This document shows, one piece after another, positions 56,100 to 64,000 of a stretch of 64,000 nt of DNA (positions are counted from its first letter, which is position 1; each line of letters begins with the position of its first letter). The translations under genes were made by a program, and so were the position numbers. Source of the DNA: Mesorhizobium sp. M1D.F.Ca.ET.043.01.1.1. Its GTDB lineage: Bacteria > Pseudomonadota > Alphaproteobacteria > Rhizobiales > Rhizobiaceae. The notes under the pieces were generated by a model. That model saw only the letters and a list, made by a program, of their open reading frames with translations, was not told the origin of the DNA and made no database searches. Location of the stretch: assembly GCF_003952385.1 (NCBI RefSeq), contig NZ_CP034444.1, forward strand, positions 3,844,001 to 3,908,000, given 5' to 3'.

Positions 56100-57143
56100 T
56101 CAGCCGCGACAGGTACTGGGGTTGGCGCCGAAGGCTTCGCGGAAGCACTTCGAAAAATGTGAGGCCGACACGAAACCACAGGCGACCGCGATCTCAATAA
56201 TCGGCAACTCTGTTTGTGCAATGAGACGCTTCGCGCGGCTAAGTCTCAAATGCAGGTAAAAGCGCATGGGAGACAACGAAACCGATCGCTGGAAGAGCCG
56301 TTCAATCTGACGCTGTGAGCGGCCGACACATCTTGCGATGTCGCGTAAGGGCAGCGGGTCCTCAATATGCTCCTCCATAATGCGAATCACTTCGGCGACC
56401 GGCTTGCAGATGCCGGCTTCGCCGCCATTCATGGTCCATTGTCTATCAGAGGCAGGGCGCCAATACCCGGCAGTCGTATGTCGGCAGACGGTCAACGCAA
56501 TGTCTCTGCCGAGGCGTTCGCTGATCAGCTCCATAACGAGGTCGAACGACGCAAATTCTCCTGCGCAAGTGAGGAGGTGACTATCACGAACGAATAGCCG
56601 GTCAGTGACCTGAAGCCGGCCAAATTTTTCAGAGAAAGCGGCTCTCTTGTCCCAATGGATTGTGCACGCGGTGCCGTCCAGCAACCCGCTGTCCGCCAAC
56701 AGCCATGTCGCCGTACCCAACGCTGTGATTGGAACACCATGCCGCTTGCAAAGCCGAAGAATCTTGCTGAGAGCAGCAGACGTCTGCCTTTCGACCCGTT
56801 CGCCTGCACAGACAATGACCATGTTCGTACCTTTGCCAGCCGGAACGCATTCGCCGGTGCTAGCGAAGTCGCTGCCGACCGACAGGACGAACCCGCTGGC
56901 GCATTCAACCGGCTGGCCATCCAGGCTTGCAATCGTCCACTCGAAGAATGATCGACCGGACACAGAATTCGCGATGCGAAGGGGATCTACAAATGACGAA
57001 AGGCTGAGTAGCGAAAATCCGGGAAGTGCCAGGATAACCAGTCGGTATACGTCCTGCGTGTCGATCACCTGCCGGCTGGGGTTCCATCCCACGATCCGCG
57101 AATGATCTCCTGTTGAAAATGGCGCATTCATAAGGTCATACAT
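56100..57143 (-). CDS. GlxA-type AraC-family transcriptional regulator
   Basis: A 347-residue regulator. Residues about 30-200 are a DJ-1/PfpI-like amidotransferase-fold domain (VILALPGFSLLSLSSFVDPL, ITALGTATWLLADSGLLDG); residues about 245-345 carry the AraC helix-turn-helix pair (LPLRDIARCVGRSQRQIERL, IIEIAVACGFVSASHFSKCF). This architecture is typical for control of glycine betaine, carnitine, dimethylglycine or sarcosine catabolism genes. That fits the demethylation-type genes to its right (57.2 and 62.6 kb). Confidence 0.9.
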   Translation of the reverse strand: MYDLMNAPFSTGDHSRIVGWNPSRQVIDTQDVYRLVILALPGFSLLSLSSFVDPLRIANSVSGRSFFEWTIASLDGQPVECASGFVLSVGSDFASTGECVPAGKGTNMVIVCAGERVERQTSAALSKILRLCKRHGVPITALGTATWLLADSGLLDGTACTIHWDKRAAFSEKFGRLQVTDRLFVRDSHLLTCAGEFASFDLVMELISERLGRDIALTVCRHTTAGYWRPASDRQWTMNGGEAGICKPVAEVIRIMEEHIEDPLPLRDIARCVGRSQRQIERLFQRSVSLSPMRFYLHLRLSRAKRLIAQTELPIIEIAVACGFVSASHFSKCFREAFGANPSTCRG

Positions 57144-57215
57144 CCTGGTTGATGGTGATCAACATCGAGCGGCCGCAAACGACACCGGCGCCTTCAGGGT
57201 TGGCACCGCAGCCAT

Positions 57216-57908
57216 TCAACTACGGGTGTTATGCTTGCGCTTCATGAAGTCCTTGGCGGTCTCGACAGCCACCGCCGCGTCGCGGCAATAGGCATCGGCG
57301 CCGACGGCCTTGCCGAATTCCTCGTTCAGCGGCGCACCGCCGACCAGCACGACATAGTCGTCGCGAATGCCCTTTTCCTTCATCGTGTCGATGACGACCT
57401 TCATGTAGGGCATGGTGGTGGTCAGCAGCGCCGACATGCCGACAATATCAGGTTTATGCTCTTCAATCGCCGCCATATACTTCTCGACCGCATTGTTGAT
57501 GCCGAGGTCGATGACGTCGAAGCCGGCGCCTTCCATCATCATGCCGACGAGGTTCTTGCCAATGTCGTGGATGTCGCCCTTGACGGTGCCGATCACCATC
57601 TTGCCCTGCTTTGGCGCGCCGGTGGCGATAAGCAGCGGGCGCAGGATGAACATGCCGGCCTTCATCGCATTGGCCGACAGCAGCACTTCCGGAACAAACA
57701 GGATACCGTCGCGAAAATCCTCGCCGACGATGCGCATGCCTTCGACCAGCGCCTCGGTGAGCACCTTGTAGGGCGCCCATCCGCGCTCCAGCAGGATGGC
57801 CGTGCCTTCCTCAATTTCTTCCTTCAGCCCGTCATAAAGGTCGTCGTGCATCTGCTGCACGAGTTCCTCGTCGGACAGCTCGGAAAGGATGATCTCTTCG
57901 TCAGCCAT
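57216..57908 (-). CDS. Corrinoid (B12-binding) methyltransferase protein, MtbC/MttC-like
   Basis: A 230-residue protein: N-terminal helical cap (residues 10-90, LVQQMHDDLYDGLKEEIEEG and FVPEVLLSANAMKAGMFILR), then the B12 domain with GTVKGDIHDIGKNLVGMMME (DxHxxG; His is the lower cobalt ligand) and MSALLTTTMPYMK. It carries a methyl group between a substrate methyltransferase (amine, betaine or ether) and folate or CoM-like acceptors. The matching methyltransferases are not adjacent. Its G+C-rich codon use resembles the gene at 62593, so both may belong to the core genome. Confidence 0.92.
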   Translation of the reverse strand: MADEEIILSELSDEELVQQMHDDLYDGLKEEIEEGTAILLERGWAPYKVLTEALVEGMRIVGEDFRDGILFVPEVLLSANAMKAGMFILRPLLIATGAPKQGKMVIGTVKGDIHDIGKNLVGMMMEGAGFDVIDLGINNAVEKYMAAIEEHKPDIVGMSALLTTTMPYMKVVIDTMKEKGIRDDYVVLVGGAPLNEEFGKAVGADAYCRDAAVAVETAKDFMKRKHNTRS

Positions 57909-58289
57909 GTTGGTTCACCTGATGCTCAATTCAAAGGAGGTCGGCGCCCCATCTCGATGGGGCACCGATCAGGCTTCCGGTTCGAAGCCTTGGGAGTTGA
58001 TTTTCAGGCTGCCAGCCACTATTCCCGCAGGTGAATCTGGGAACCGGAAGACTGGCCTGTGCGGCGCCGGATTGCGGGAATATCAGTGTCCATCATCGCG
58101 TCACCCTCAGCGGAATGACCCGCATCCCGCGTCAAACATCAGTGGCCCGGCCGTCCAATAGGGGCGGACCCTAGCTTAATCTCGCGCTGATGATAGGCGC
58201 CGGCAATTGTCCTGAGAATGCGCAAAAGCTTTCGCTTGTCTTAAATCCAGTTTATATCCAGAGGCGGATAGGGTGAGGGGCAATTCAGG
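57909..58289. other. Intergenic between corrinoid protein and LysR gene
   Basis: About 380 bases, no gene. GATGGGG repeats near 57953 and an A/T-rich tail near 58240. Confidence 0.4.
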
Positions 58290-59198
58290 TCACGGGCGGA
58301 GTTCTTCAGACTGGACGAGAAACCAGTCAACCAAAATCTTGCATCTCTTGTTCTTGCTGGCATCCTCGCTGGCCAACAGAAAGAAGGCCCTGTCGGTCTG
58401 GATTTGGGTTGGCAATGGCTTGACCAGGAGGCGGTTGTCGAGCAACTGCTGGGCGGTAAGGGACCACCCCAATGCTATTCCTTCACCAGCCAGAGCCGCT
58501 TGAAGCGTTAGCTGGTAGTCATTGAACACGATATTGGGCTTGATGTCGCTGGCATCGCCGCCTGCCAACTCGACCCATTCGGGCCAATCCAGGCGCTTGC
58601 GAAAAGCATCGGACGAATGAATCAGTTGATGGTGGATCAGATCTTCGACGGCTTGGGGAGCGGGGTGCGACAGAAGATATGCCGGTGAGCAGACGGGAAA
58701 GATGATCTCGTCGCAAACGAACCAGCTGTTGGCCCTTTCAAAATTCCGGGGCCGCACCCAAACCGTCACGTCGATCTCATGATCTGGCTCGACATCGCGG
58801 TCGGTGGCGACCACCTTGATCCTGACGTCCGGATGCTCTTCCTGGAAATGATAGAGTTGAGGCGCGAGCCAATGTGCCGCCAGAGATGTCGAAGCTGCGA
58901 AAGTTATGTACTTCGTTCCGCGATCAGTGATGGTCTCAAGCCGCTGTTCCAGACGGCGGAAGCTGTTGCGCACCTCATCGTAGAGCTGCCTGCCGGGCTC
59001 GGTCAGCTGCACTCCCCGATTGTCTCGGACAAAGAGTGCCGTCCCGCAATGCTTTTCGAACATTTTGATCGAATGCGAGATACTTGGCTGCGTCACGTTG
59101 AGTTCGCTGGCCGCGTTCTTGAAACTCAGCGTTCGGGCCGCCGCTTCGAAGACGAAAAGCGAATGCGTCGATGGGACAAGATTGCGAAGCTTGGACAT
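58290..59198 (-). CDS. LysR-family regulator (GcvA-like)
   Basis: A 302-residue LTTR. The winged HTH is LSFKNAASELNVTQPSISHS at residues 25-44, and the effector domain starts near 92 (ITFAASTSLAAHWLAPQL). Overall layout resembles GcvA. It is divergent from the FAD-oxidoreductase/dapA-like/SDR operon starting at 59328, which it probably controls. Confidence 0.9.
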   Translation of the reverse strand: MSKLRNLVPSTHSLFVFEAAARTLSFKNAASELNVTQPSISHSIKMFEKHCGTALFVRDNRGVQLTEPGRQLYDEVRNSFRRLEQRLETITDRGTKYITFAASTSLAAHWLAPQLYHFQEEHPDVRIKVVATDRDVEPDHEIDVTVWVRPRNFERANSWFVCDEIIFPVCSPAYLLSHPAPQAVEDLIHHQLIHSSDAFRKRLDWPEWVELAGGDASDIKPNIVFNDYQLTLQAALAGEGIALGWSLTAQQLLDNRLLVKPLPTQIQTDRAFFLLASEDASKNKRCKILVDWFLVQSEELRP

Positions 59199-59327
59199 GA
59201 AGCAGGTCTATATCAGACCGCATATTTTCCGTCTACGAGACGAACGACACATCGTTTATTCGAAACAGGAACAAGCCAGAGCGAGCGGTGCACTACCCAC
59301 CGGCCGCCTTCACCGAGCGAGTTGGCA

Positions 59328-60683
59328 GTGAACTCTTTGAATCAAACAAAGACAAGAGAGCGTATTGTCGTCCAAGCACCGCATCCGGAGCCAACAGTCT
59401 CAGGGTGGTACCGCACGTCGGGACCGGAGCTACCCTTAGTGCCGCAGCAAGGCGATGTCACATGCGATTGCCTGGTCATTGGCGGCGGCTGGATGGGGCT
59501 TCACGCGGCCCGCCGATTTGCCGAACTCAACCCCCAGTCTTCGGTAATCCTCGTCGACGCCGGACGTATCGGGGACAATGCATCGGGGCGGTGCATGGGC
59601 TTCGTCATCGATCTCGCGCACAATCCCCGAAAACGCGACTTCGTTGAAGACATTAGGGGAAACAAGGAAGAGCTGTACGTCAACCTTGAGGGCATCGCCT
59701 ACATTCGAACCGCCGTCGAGGAGCATGGGGTAGACTGTGATTGGGACCCGCAGGGGAAATACCACAGCGCGGCCACGTCTCACGGCGTTGCCGATCTACA
59801 CCGCTTTTCGGAGGCGCTCGATAAGCTTGGACAGAAGTACAGCTGGGTTGAAGCCCCTGAAATTCAGTCGATCACCGGCAGTAAGCACTACGTCAAAGCT
59901 TTGCATCACCCTGGCACGATTCTGGTCCAGCCTGCGAAGTATCTCAAGAACGCCGTAAACAGCCTCCCCGAGAACGTTACCATCCATGAAAACACCGCCA
60001 TTGTGGCGGTCCAGTTCGGTGCGCCGAAGCACATCTGCGAGACGCCTGCTGGAACAATCAGGGCTTCGAAGGTCATCATCTGCGCATCGGGTTATCTGAC
60101 GAGATTTGGCTTCTTCGAAAACCGAGCCATACCACTCTACACGTTCGCGAGCATGACCAGACAGCTCACTGAGAGCGAGCTTTCCAACGTGGGCAACAAG
60201 CGAACATATGGGCTTATTCCGGCCGATAGCTTTGGGACGACGGTGCGACGTACTATAGACAACCGTCTTTTCCTTAGAAACGTTTACTCGTATGCGACTA
60301 ATTTCAAAACAACCAAACAAGATGTCCTTAGGGCGCGGACCCAGCAGCAGGTAGCATTTGACCGCCGATGGCCCGGGCTTTCGTCAATCGGCTTTGAGGC
60401 CAGCTGGGGTGGTCTGCTTACGCTCGCGCAAAATGGCGGCATGGTCTTCGGCGAGTTGGCGCACGACGTCTATGGTGCCGCCTTCTGTAATGGAACCGGC
60501 GTCGCTCGAGGGGCTGCCTTTGGCAAGGCTGTCGCCGAACTGGCCACGGGGCAATCTTCGGCTGTGATCGATATCCTGAAGACGCGGGCCGCTCCGAGCA
60601 GGACTTATCCGAGACTTGTCACATCAATGGGCGTCCGGTTCGTGACCGCTCTTCGTTTCAGGCAGGCAGGCGCGGAAGTCTAG
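59328..60683 (+). CDS. DAO-family FAD-dependent oxidoreductase
   Basis: About 451 residues from GTG 59328; longer upstream translation would run through the divergent LysR gene and is rejected. The FAD loop CLVIGGGWMGLHAARRF (about 50) is of D-amino-acid-oxidase type; the later SIGFEASWGGLLTLAQNGGM and ASGYLTRFGFFENRAIPLY match gamma-glutamylputrescine/opine oxidase-like members. It probably oxidises a secondary or N-substituted amine. First gene of a three-gene operon (gaps 17 and 26 bases). Confidence 0.87.
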   Translation: MNSLNQTKTRERIVVQAPHPEPTVSGWYRTSGPELPLVPQQGDVTCDCLVIGGGWMGLHAARRFAELNPQSSVILVDAGRIGDNASGRCMGFVIDLAHNPRKRDFVEDIRGNKEELYVNLEGIAYIRTAVEEHGVDCDWDPQGKYHSAATSHGVADLHRFSEALDKLGQKYSWVEAPEIQSITGSKHYVKALHHPGTILVQPAKYLKNAVNSLPENVTIHENTAIVAVQFGAPKHICETPAGTIRASKVIICASGYLTRFGFFENRAIPLYTFASMTRQLTESELSNVGNKRTYGLIPADSFGTTVRRTIDNRLFLRNVYSYATNFKTTKQDVLRARTQQQVAFDRRWPGLSSIGFEASWGGLLTLAQNGGMVFGELAHDVYGAAFCNGTGVARGAAFGKAVAELATGQSSAVIDILKTRAAPSRTYPRLVTSMGVRFVTALRFRQAGAEV

Positions 60684-60700
60684 CAATAAGAGGAACGGCA

Positions 60701-61582
60701 ATGGCGGACCTGAAGGGCATCAATCTTGCAATGCAGACACCGTTCGAACCTACCGGTGCGATCGATTACGGCCTCTTCGAAGAGTTGATCGAAAAATACG
60801 TATCGGCGGGAGTTCACGGCTTGGTTCTTGGGGCAGGTACAGGCCAGCACCCTTACCTGACCGAGTCCGAATGCAATCGGCTCTACGAGCTCGGGGCGAA
60901 GCGCATCGCAGGACGCTGCAACGTTGTCTGCCAGACCTCGGCCCTGAATATGGACGAAGTCATACGGCGGTCACAGCAAGCTGAATCGGTCGGCGCGGAC
61001 GCGCTGATGATTTTGCCGCCGTATCTCGAAGGTCCGTCAGACGAGGATGGAATTTTCAATTTCTACAGGGAAATCGACGCGGCGGTTGGCGTGGATATTG
61101 TGGGCTACAACATCCCGCAGGCTACCGGGATCGCGGTTTCGCCACGCCTTTTTGATCGACTGAGCGGTCTCAAGCATTTCAATTACATCAAAGATAGTGC
61201 CGGCGACTTCACCGTGCATCAGGAGTATCTGCAGACGGGAGGCAAGGTGCTAAATGGTTGCGATACAACAACCCTCTATGCGCTGATGGCAGGCGCGCGC
61301 GGTGTTATCTGGGGCGCAGCAAACTACATGCCTCTTGAGGCTGTCGAATTGTACAACCTTGTGGCAGCGAAGGATTTGGAGAGGGCTCTGGCACTTTGGC
61401 AGCGGATGCTGCCCTCGTTGCTTTTTATCTGGCGGGCACCATATACGCCTTCTGTTCTGAGAGCCGCGCAACTGCGCGGCCTCGGAACCGGGAATGTCCG
61501 CAAGCCATTGGCAAAACTCTCGGCGGACCAGGACATGGCGCTTCGCGCCGCACTTGCCCCGCTGTTTGAGGTCGCCTCCTAG
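60701..61582 (+). CDS. DapA/NanA-superfamily aldolase (dihydrodipicolinate-synthase-like)
   Basis: A 293-residue TIM-barrel enzyme. The Schiff-base lysine is in FNYIKDSAGDF (about 167) and the catalytic Tyr in VGYNIPQATGI (about 135); GAGTGQHPYLTESE matches the front motif. In this family, similar genes serve catabolism of sugars, hydroxyproline or opines rather than lysine synthesis; the operon context points to a catabolic role. Confidence 0.88.
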   Translation: MADLKGINLAMQTPFEPTGAIDYGLFEELIEKYVSAGVHGLVLGAGTGQHPYLTESECNRLYELGAKRIAGRCNVVCQTSALNMDEVIRRSQQAESVGADALMILPPYLEGPSDEDGIFNFYREIDAAVGVDIVGYNIPQATGIAVSPRLFDRLSGLKHFNYIKDSAGDFTVHQEYLQTGGKVLNGCDTTTLYALMAGARGVIWGAANYMPLEAVELYNLVAAKDLERALALWQRMLPSLLFIWRAPYTPSVLRAAQLRGLGTGNVRKPLAKLSADQDMALRAALAPLFEVAS

Positions 61583-61608
61583 CCGTCAGGATATCCAGGG
61601 GAGTCCCT

Positions 61609-62223
61609 ATGCGAATTGTCCTGGTTGGTTCGACTGGGATTGTCGGGTCGGCCGTAGCGGCCGAACTTGGCAAGCGGCACAACATTATAGGAGTCGGGCG
61701 AACTAGCGGCTTATTCAACGTCGACATCGCCGAGCCGAACTCTATCGACCAATTATTCGACAAGATCGGTGCATTTGACGCGTTGATCTGCACAGCAGGG
61801 GCCGTGCACTACGCCCCGCTGAACCAATTCACGAATGAACAGTTCGAAATCGGGCTGCGCAGTAAGTTGATGGGGCAGGTCAATCTCGTAGCGAAGGGTC
61901 TCAAGCGTATCCGCGACCACGGATCATTTACCTTGACCTCGGGTCTAACCAACGAAGATCCCATCCGGCAGGGAAGCTCGTCCGCCCTGGTCAATGGCGC
62001 GTTAGACGGTTTTGTACGCAGCGCGGCAATCGAGCTTGGGCGGGGGCTGCGGATCAATCTGGTCAGTCCGACTCTCGTACAGGAGTCGGTTCAGCTCTAC
62101 GGCGACTTCTTTCCTGGCACCGCGGCGGTGCCGGCGAGCGAGGTGGCGCTCGGCTACGTCAAGAGCGCAGAGGGCAGTCAAACGGGTCGAGTTTATCGCA
62201 TGGGTTGGGTCAGAGACGCCTAA
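61609..62223 (+). CDS. Short SDR-family reductase
   Basis: A 204-residue NAD(P)-binding protein: VLVGSTGIVGSAVAAEL, ALICTAGAVHYAPLNQF, and SFTLTSGLTNEDPIRQGSSS with the usual Tyr-x3-Lys replaced (SSALVNGALDGF). Compact SDR without the canonical catalytic Tyr-Lys, as in several atypical short SDRs. Third gene of the operon. Confidence 0.8.
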   Translation: MRIVLVGSTGIVGSAVAAELGKRHNIIGVGRTSGLFNVDIAEPNSIDQLFDKIGAFDALICTAGAVHYAPLNQFTNEQFEIGLRSKLMGQVNLVAKGLKRIRDHGSFTLTSGLTNEDPIRQGSSSALVNGALDGFVRSAAIELGRGLRINLVSPTLVQESVQLYGDFFPGTAAVPASEVALGYVKSAEGSQTGRVYRMGWVRDA

Positions 62224-62262
62224 TCTGACCAACAATGAACGTCGCGCTAACGGAGGACAAGC

Positions 62263-62370
62263 ATGCCCAGGCAACTCTGCATCGGAGGTAGGTGGGAACT
62301 CGGTGGTAGAGCGGCCCAATTTCGATGTGACAAACCCTGCGCATCGTTCTGCGGAGGGGGCATCAACTTG
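62263..62370 (+). pseudogene. Aldehyde dehydrogenase N-terminal remnant
   Basis: After an excellent GGAGGACAAGC site the ATG at 62263 reads MPRQLCIGGRWELG; shifting frame gives VVERPNFDVTNPAHRSAEG. Together these are the GGRWV...FxVTNPA front of aldehyde dehydrogenases. Nothing else of the gene remains. Confidence 0.6.
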
Positions 62371-62458
62371 TGGATGTCGCTCCATGAATAGGCAGCGGGT
62401 GGTCGGCTTAGAAAATGCCCATCAAGGCGCACTATCGTCGTTGCAGGCGACAGGTGAA

Positions 62459-62596
62459 TGTGACGCAGGGCGCCACTTCACCCCCGTGCCAGAAGGCCAT
62501 ATCCGCATCAGCCTCTGCCAGCCCGAACCTATGCTGCAAGAAGCAGCGCTCCGGCTGCGCCGTTTCGCTTCCAGCTACCGCCGCGAGGCCGCATGA
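62459..62596 (+). pseudogene. Aminotransferase (class I) C-terminal remnant
   Basis: The frame AGRHFTPVPEGHIRISLCQP then EAALRLRRFASSYRREAA ends at 62596 and resembles the end of class I aminotransferases. It overlaps the next ATG (ATGA), suggesting the original gene was coupled to the oxidoreductase at 62593 and was later cut. Confidence 0.6.
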
Positions 62597-64000
62597 CCGC
62601 CAAAGCCATTCCCGCCAAAGCAAGAGCGGTCATCATCGGTGGCGGCGTTTCCGGCTGCTCCGTCGCCTATCACCTGGCCAAACTCGGCTGGACCGACATC
62701 GTGCTTCTGGAGCGCAAGCAGCTGACGTCAGGCACGACATGGCATGCCGCCGGCCTGATCGGCCAGTTGCGCGGCTCGCAGAACATGACCCGGCTGGCGA
62801 AATATTCCGCCGACCTCTACGTCAAGCTGGAAGCCGAGACCGAGGTCGGCACCGGCATGCGCCAGGTCGGTTCGATCACCGTGGCGCTGACCGAGGAGCG
62901 CAAGCACGAGATCTACAGGCAAGCATCGCTGGCGCGTGCCTTCGATGTCGATGTCCGCGAGATTTCTCCCAATGAAGTCAAGCAGATGTATCCGCATCTG
63001 AATGTCTCGGACGTCGTCGGCGCCGTGCATCTGCCGCTCGACGGCCAGTGCGACCCCGCAAACATCGCCATGGCGCTGGCCAAGGGCGCGCGCCAGCGCG
63101 GCGCCACCATCGTCGAGAACGTAAAGGTCACCAAGGTCCATACCAGGGCCGGCCGCGTCACCGGCGTGTCCTGGGCGCAAGGCGAAGAGCAAGGCACGAT
63201 CGAGGCCGACATCGTCGTCAATTGCGCCGGCATGTGGGCGCGCGAACTGGGAGCGCAGAACGGCGTCACCATCCCGCTACACGCCTGCGAGCATTTTTAT
63301 CTCGTCACCGAGCCGATCCCCGGCCTCACCCGTCTGCCGGTGCTGCGGGTGCCGGACGAGTGCGCCTACTACAAGGAAGACGCCGGCAAGATGATGCTGG
63401 GCGCCTTCGAGCCGGTGGCCAAGCCGTGGGGCATGGACGGCATAAGCGAGGATTTCTGCTTCGACCAACTGCCTGAGGACATGGAGCATTTCGAGCCGAT
63501 CCTCGAAATGGGCGTCAACCGCATGCCGATGCTGGCGACCGCCGGCATCCACACCTTCTTCAACGGTCCGGAGAGTTTTACGCCCGATGACCGCTACTAT
63601 CTCGGTGAGGCGCCGGAGCTGTCCGGCTACTGGATGGCGACCGGCTACAATTCGATCGGCATCGTCTCCTCCGGCGGCGCCGGCATGGCGCTGGCGCAGT
63701 GGATCAATGACGGCGAAGCGCCCTTCGACCTGTGGGAGGTCGACATCCGCCGCGCCCAGCCATTCCAGAAGAACCGACGCTATCTCAAGGAGCGCGTCTC
63801 CGAGACGCTCGGCCTGCTCTATGCCGACCATTTCCCCTATCGGCAGATGGCGACCTCGAGGAATGTCCGCCGCTCGCCCCTGCATGAGCATCTGAAGGCG
63901 CGCGGCGCGGTGTTCGGCGAAGTCGCCGGCTGGGAGCGCGCCAACTGGTTCGCACGCGAGGGCCAGGAGCGCGAATACCGCTATTCCTGGAAGCGGCAGA
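62593..64000 (+). CDS. Dimethylglycine/sarcosine dehydrogenase-like FAD-dependent oxidoreductase (partial)
   Basis: The visible 469 residues begin MTAKAIPAKARAVIIGGGVS with the FAD loop IIGGGVSGCSVAYHL. Next come TSGTTWHAAGLIGQLRGSQN, the DAO fold signature of the DMGDH/SARDH family, and IVNCAGMWARELG. The region after 430 (RNVRRSPLHEHLKARGAVFG then GWERANWF) is the start of the GcvT-like folate-binding domain, so the full protein is probably about 800 residues. It demethylates N-methyl amines to tetrahydrofolate. Runs off the right edge. Confidence 0.92.
   Translation, partial: MTAKAIPAKARAVIIGGGVSGCSVAYHLAKLGWTDIVLLERKQLTSGTTWHAAGLIGQLRGSQNMTRLAKYSADLYVKLEAETEVGTGMRQVGSITVALTEERKHEIYRQASLARAFDVDVREISPNEVKQMYPHLNVSDVVGAVHLPLDGQCDPANIAMALAKGARQRGATIVENVKVTKVHTRAGRVTGVSWAQGEEQGTIEADIVVNCAGMWARELGAQNGVTIPLHACEHFYLVTEPIPGLTRLPVLRVPDECAYYKEDAGKMMLGAFEPVAKPWGMDGISEDFCFDQLPEDMEHFEPILEMGVNRMPMLATAGIHTFFNGPESFTPDDRYYLGEAPELSGYWMATGYNSIGIVSSGGAGMALAQWINDGEAPFDLWEVDIRRAQPFQKNRRYLKERVSETLGLLYADHFPYRQMATSRNVRRSPLHEHLKARGAVFGEVAGWERANWFAREGQEREYRYSWKRQ

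Noticed and set aside
58779..60683. 634-codon version of the FAD oxidoreductase
   Set aside because: Its first 183 codons run antisense through the LysR gene and lack similarity; GTG 59328 fits the family.

Overview
The window reads as part of a rhizobial symbiosis island, most probably from a Mesorhizobium. It carries a complete nifHDKENX operon, the left edge of a fixA gene, nifW, nifS, an iscA-type gene, nifQ and a second rpoN. It also carries acdS (ACC deaminase), which in Mesorhizobium loti is known to be NifA-controlled. Several kinds of broken insertion sequence and many gene remnants fit an accessory island. No tRNA, rRNA or CRISPR array was seen. All similarities were judged by eye from motifs and remembered family patterns; no database was searched.

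Layout. 1-3100 (minus): iscA-like, a small ORF at the nifU position, nifS, nifW, fixA. 3200-6050: a small ORF, a HmuS-type heme-utilisation gene and an MFS exporter. 6050-8320: decayed DNA and an IS481-type transposase. 8360-16650: a NifA/sigma54-type operon of cytochrome P450, ferredoxin/SnoaL-like fusion, tandem SDR, frameshifted luciferase-like monooxygenase and nifQ, converging on prxS-rpoN2. 17200-22350: an asparagine synthetase pseudogene, a hisC-type aminotransferase next to a luciferase-like monooxygenase, and IS remnants. 22850-26510: queC-queD-queE, an exported alpha-carbonic anhydrase and a displaced fragment of queE. 27370-37400: nifHDKENX, a DUF269 gene, an atypical response regulator and a tandem universal stress protein. 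38240-39540: a siderophore-type N-hydroxylase. 39720-48280: a large imperfect tandem duplication holding thioredoxin-fold/helical-repeat proteins, DUF269, DUF683, fdxB and acdS. 48680-57150: an SDR, a third thioredoxin-like paralogue without CXXC, IS scraps, a SET-domain protein, a 2-oxoglutarate oxygenase with a methyltransferase, and a GlxA-type regulator. 57200-64000: a corrinoid protein and a LysR-controlled catabolic operon, ending inside a dimethylglycine/sarcosine dehydrogenase-like gene.

How it works together. I found many GG-N10-GC (-24/-12, sigma54) elements, several with a TGT-N10-ACA NifA site upstream. They lie before fixA, iscA, the P450 operon, prxS-rpoN2, the asn pseudogene, nifH and all three thioredoxin-like genes (the iscA site is degenerate and the first thioredoxin copy has only a half-site). 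The window therefore looks like a dense NifA-RpoN regulon, and it includes rpoN2 itself, which suggests positive feedback.

The most unusual structure is the 4.6-kb-period tandem duplication. In copy A, DUF269 is open while DUF683 and fdxB are broken; in copy B, DUF269 is frameshifted while DUF683 and fdxB are intact. acdS survives only in copy A. The thioredoxin-like gene is intact in both copies, and a third, diverged paralogue has the strongest sigma54 promoter in the window.
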